From: Nemertoderma westbladi
Taxonomy: Eukaryota; Xenacoelomorpha; Nemertodermatida; Nemertodermatidae
NCBI GenBank assembly: GCA_032718475.1
Contig: JAUCBJ010006976.1
Span: forward strand, 1 to 64,000
Length of the DNA stretch: 64,000 nucleotides
Reading direction: 5' to 3'
Positions 62,096 through 64,000 of the stretch are shown in pieces. Each line of letters begins with the position of its first letter. Within the stretch, counting starts at the first letter, position 1. The notes under the pieces were generated by a model, which saw only the letters and a list, made by a program, of their open reading frames with translations, did no database searches and had not been told where the DNA came from. The position numbers were made by a program, and so were the translations under genes.

Positions 62096-64000
62096 AATAG
62101 CCGACACACTGAAGTGAGTAAAAGTTACCGTAATAAATAGCCGGCACACTGAAGTGAGTAAAAGTTACCGTAATAAATAGCCGACACACTGAAGTGAGTA
62201 AAAGTTACCGTAATAAATAGCCGACACACTGAAGTGAGTAAAAGTTACAGGAATAAATAGCCGACACACTGAAGTGAGTAAAAGTTACCGTAATAAATAG
62301 CCGACACACTGAAGTGAGTAAAAGTTACAGGAATAAATAGCCGACACACTGAAGTGAGTAAAAGTTACCGTAATAAATAGCCGACACACTGAAGTGAGTA
62401 AAAGTTACAGGAATAAATAGCCGACACACTGAAGTGAGTAAAAGTTACCGGAATAAATAACCGACACACTGAAGTGAGTAAAAGTTACAGGAATAAATAG
62501 CCGACACACTGAAGTGAGTAAAAGTTACAGGAATAAATAGCCGACACACTGAAGTGAGTAAAAGTTACCGTAATAAATAGCCGACACACTGAAGTGAGTA
62601 AAAGTTACAGGAATAAATAGCCGACACACTGAAGTGAGTAAAAGTTACCGTAATAAATAGCCGACACACTGCAGTGAGTAAAAGTTACCGGAATAAATAG
62701 CCGACACACTGAAGTGAGTAAAAGTTACCGGAATAAATAGCCGACACACTGAAGTGAGTAAAAGTTACCGTAATAAATAGCCGACACACTGAAGTGAGTA
62801 AAAGTTACCGTAATAAATAGCCGACACACTGAAGTGAGTAAAAGTTACCGTAATAAATAGCCGACACACTGAAGTGAGTAAAAGTTACCGGAATAAATAG
62901 CCGACACACTGAAGTGAGTAAAAGTTACCGGAATAAATAGCCGACACACTGAAGTGAGTAAAGGTTACCGTAATAAATAGCCGACACACTGAAGTGAGTA
63001 AAAGTTACCGTAATAAATAGCCGACACACTGAAGTGAGTAAAAGTTACCGTAATAAATAGCCGACACACTGAAGTGAGTAAAAGTTACCGGAATAAATAG
63101 CCGACACACTGAAGTGAGTAAAAGTTACCGTAATAAATAGCCGACACACTGAAGTGAGTAAAAGTTACCGTAATAAATAGCCGACACACTGAAGTGAGTA
63201 AAAGTTACAGGAATAAATAGCCGACACACTGAAGTGAGTAAAATTTACCGTAATAAATAGCCGACACACTGAAGTGAGTAAAAGTTACCGGAATAAATAG
63301 CCGACACACTGAAGTGAGTAAAAGTTACCGTAATAAATAGCCGACACACATGAAGTGAGTAAAAGTTACCGTAATAAATAGCCGACACACTGAAGTGAGT
63401 AAAAGTTACAGGAATAAATAGCCGACACACTGAAGTGAGTAAAAGTTACCGTAATAAATAGCCGACACACTGAAGTGAGTAAAAGTTACAGGAATAAATA
63501 GCCGACACACTGAAGTGAGTAAAAGTTACCGTAATAAATAGCCGACACACTGAAGTGAGTAAAAGTTACAGGAATAAATAGCCGACACACTGAAGTGAGT
63601 AAAAGTTACCGGAATAAATAACCGACACACTGAAGTGAGTAAAAGTTACAGGAATAAATAGCCGACACACTGAAGTGAGTAAAAGTTACAGGAATAAATA
63701 GCCGACACACTGAAGTGAGTAAAAGTTACCGTAATAAATAGCCGACACACTGAAGTGAGTAAAAGTTACAGGAATAAATAGCCGACACACTGAAGTGAGT
63801 AAAAATTACCGGAATAAATAGCCGGCACACTGAAGTGAGTAAAAGTTACAGGAATAAATAGCCGACACACTGAAGTGAGTAAAAGTTACAGGAATAAATA
63901 GCCAACACACTGAAGTGAGTAAAAGTTACAGGAATAAATAGCCGACACACTGAAGTGAGTAAAAGTTACAGGAATAAATAGCCGACACACTGAATTGAGT
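62096..64000 (+). repeat. Segmental duplicate of 45121-47025, continuing beyond the window
   Basis: Few differences are visible from the first copy (for example CCAAC at about 63903 and CCGG where the first has CCAG), so this is a recent exchange within the array. The left junction lies near 62080, where sequence similar to the 41574 cassette ends. Confidence 0.85.

Larger units (their letters stand above)
20617..64000 (+). repeat. Satellite-size array of a 40-bp unit (about 1,083 copies) derived from the JIP exon 3/intron 3 junction
   Basis: The unit is CACACTGAA, then GTGAGTAAAAGTTAC, a variable triplet (CGT, AGG or CGG), then AATAAATAGCCGA. It starts inside exon 3 and continues without other sequence to the window edge. 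Each unit thus holds the last 9 exonic bases, a 5' splice site and, at +19, AATAAA. Main variants are the triplet, CCGAC/CCGGC/CTGAC/ACCGAC near the end, and AAAATTAC. No unit has a polypyrimidine tract, so I see no 3' splice sites. Fifteen units are longer than 40 bp, all through small insertions in the CACACTGAAG segment. On the minus strand short ORFs of up to 114 codons appear by periodicity only. Confidence 0.97.

Noticed and set aside
25437-63430. Many minus-strand ORFs of 61-114 codons starting MCRLFI
   Set aside because: They arise from the 40-bp period, which cycles the three frames, ending where a unit puts TAA in frame. No start context, no splice signals and identical peptides throughout.
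20617-64000. CRISPR-like appearance of regularly spaced repeats
   Set aside because: The whole 40-bp unit repeats; there are no unique spacers, and the context is an animal gene.
20617-64000. Array as a centromere or telomere
   Set aside because: It begins exactly within a coding exon and its unit is derived from that exon, so a local origin is simpler. A centromeric role cannot be excluded from sequence alone.

Overview
This is animal nuclear DNA, probably from an AT-rich marine invertebrate. The evidence is spliced coding exons with animal-type junctions, Penelope-like and LINE retroelements, a tRNA-derived SINE, a transmembrane fibrinogen-domain gene, and the N-terminus of a JIP3/JIP4 (MAPK8IP3/SPAG9, UNC-16/Sunday driver) scaffold. 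I cannot name the species.

Layout. 1-1260: an isolated exon (951-1167) encoding an RH1 domain, the N-terminal module of JIP3/4 and RILP-like proteins. 1255-6180: a nest of transposons. A decayed Penelope-like element (reverse transcriptase, then GIY-YIG nuclease) is interrupted by a Mutator-type TIR element with a 9-bp target duplication, by a second insertion carrying a LINE 3' fragment, and by a tRNA-derived SINE with a 14-bp target duplication. A complete type III hammerhead ribozyme fold lies just upstream (1379-1432). 6537-8730: a decayed LINE on the minus strand. 9067-9438: twelve copies of a 31-bp repeat. 10405-11887: a TIR DNA transposon holding a 67-68-bp tandem repeat and a nested 5'-truncated LINE. 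12311-15313: an intronless minus-strand gene for a type II membrane protein with about 650 residues of GQxxxVxN decapeptide repeats, one transmembrane helix and an extracellular fibrinogen C-terminal domain. 15314-18973: mostly noncoding, with short repeats.

18974-20625: the first three coding exons of the JIP3/4 orthologue (192 residues: RH1 domain plus start of the coiled coil), with clear splice sites and conserved intron phases.

20617-64000: the dominant feature. From the last 9 bases of JIP exon 3 to the window edge, the sequence is one tandem array of a 40-bp unit, about 1,083 copies. The unit is the exon 3/intron 3 junction itself (exonic CACACTGAA plus 31 intronic bases), so nearly every copy carries a consensus 5' splice site (GAA|GTGAGT) followed at +19 by AATAAA. 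The array appears to be the start of JIP intron 3, giving an intron with roughly a thousand decoy donors each paired with a poly(A) signal. It shows higher-order duplications, a very homogeneous exon-proximal edge, and length changes that all fall within the copied junction. I regard this as the candidate undescribed system in the window.
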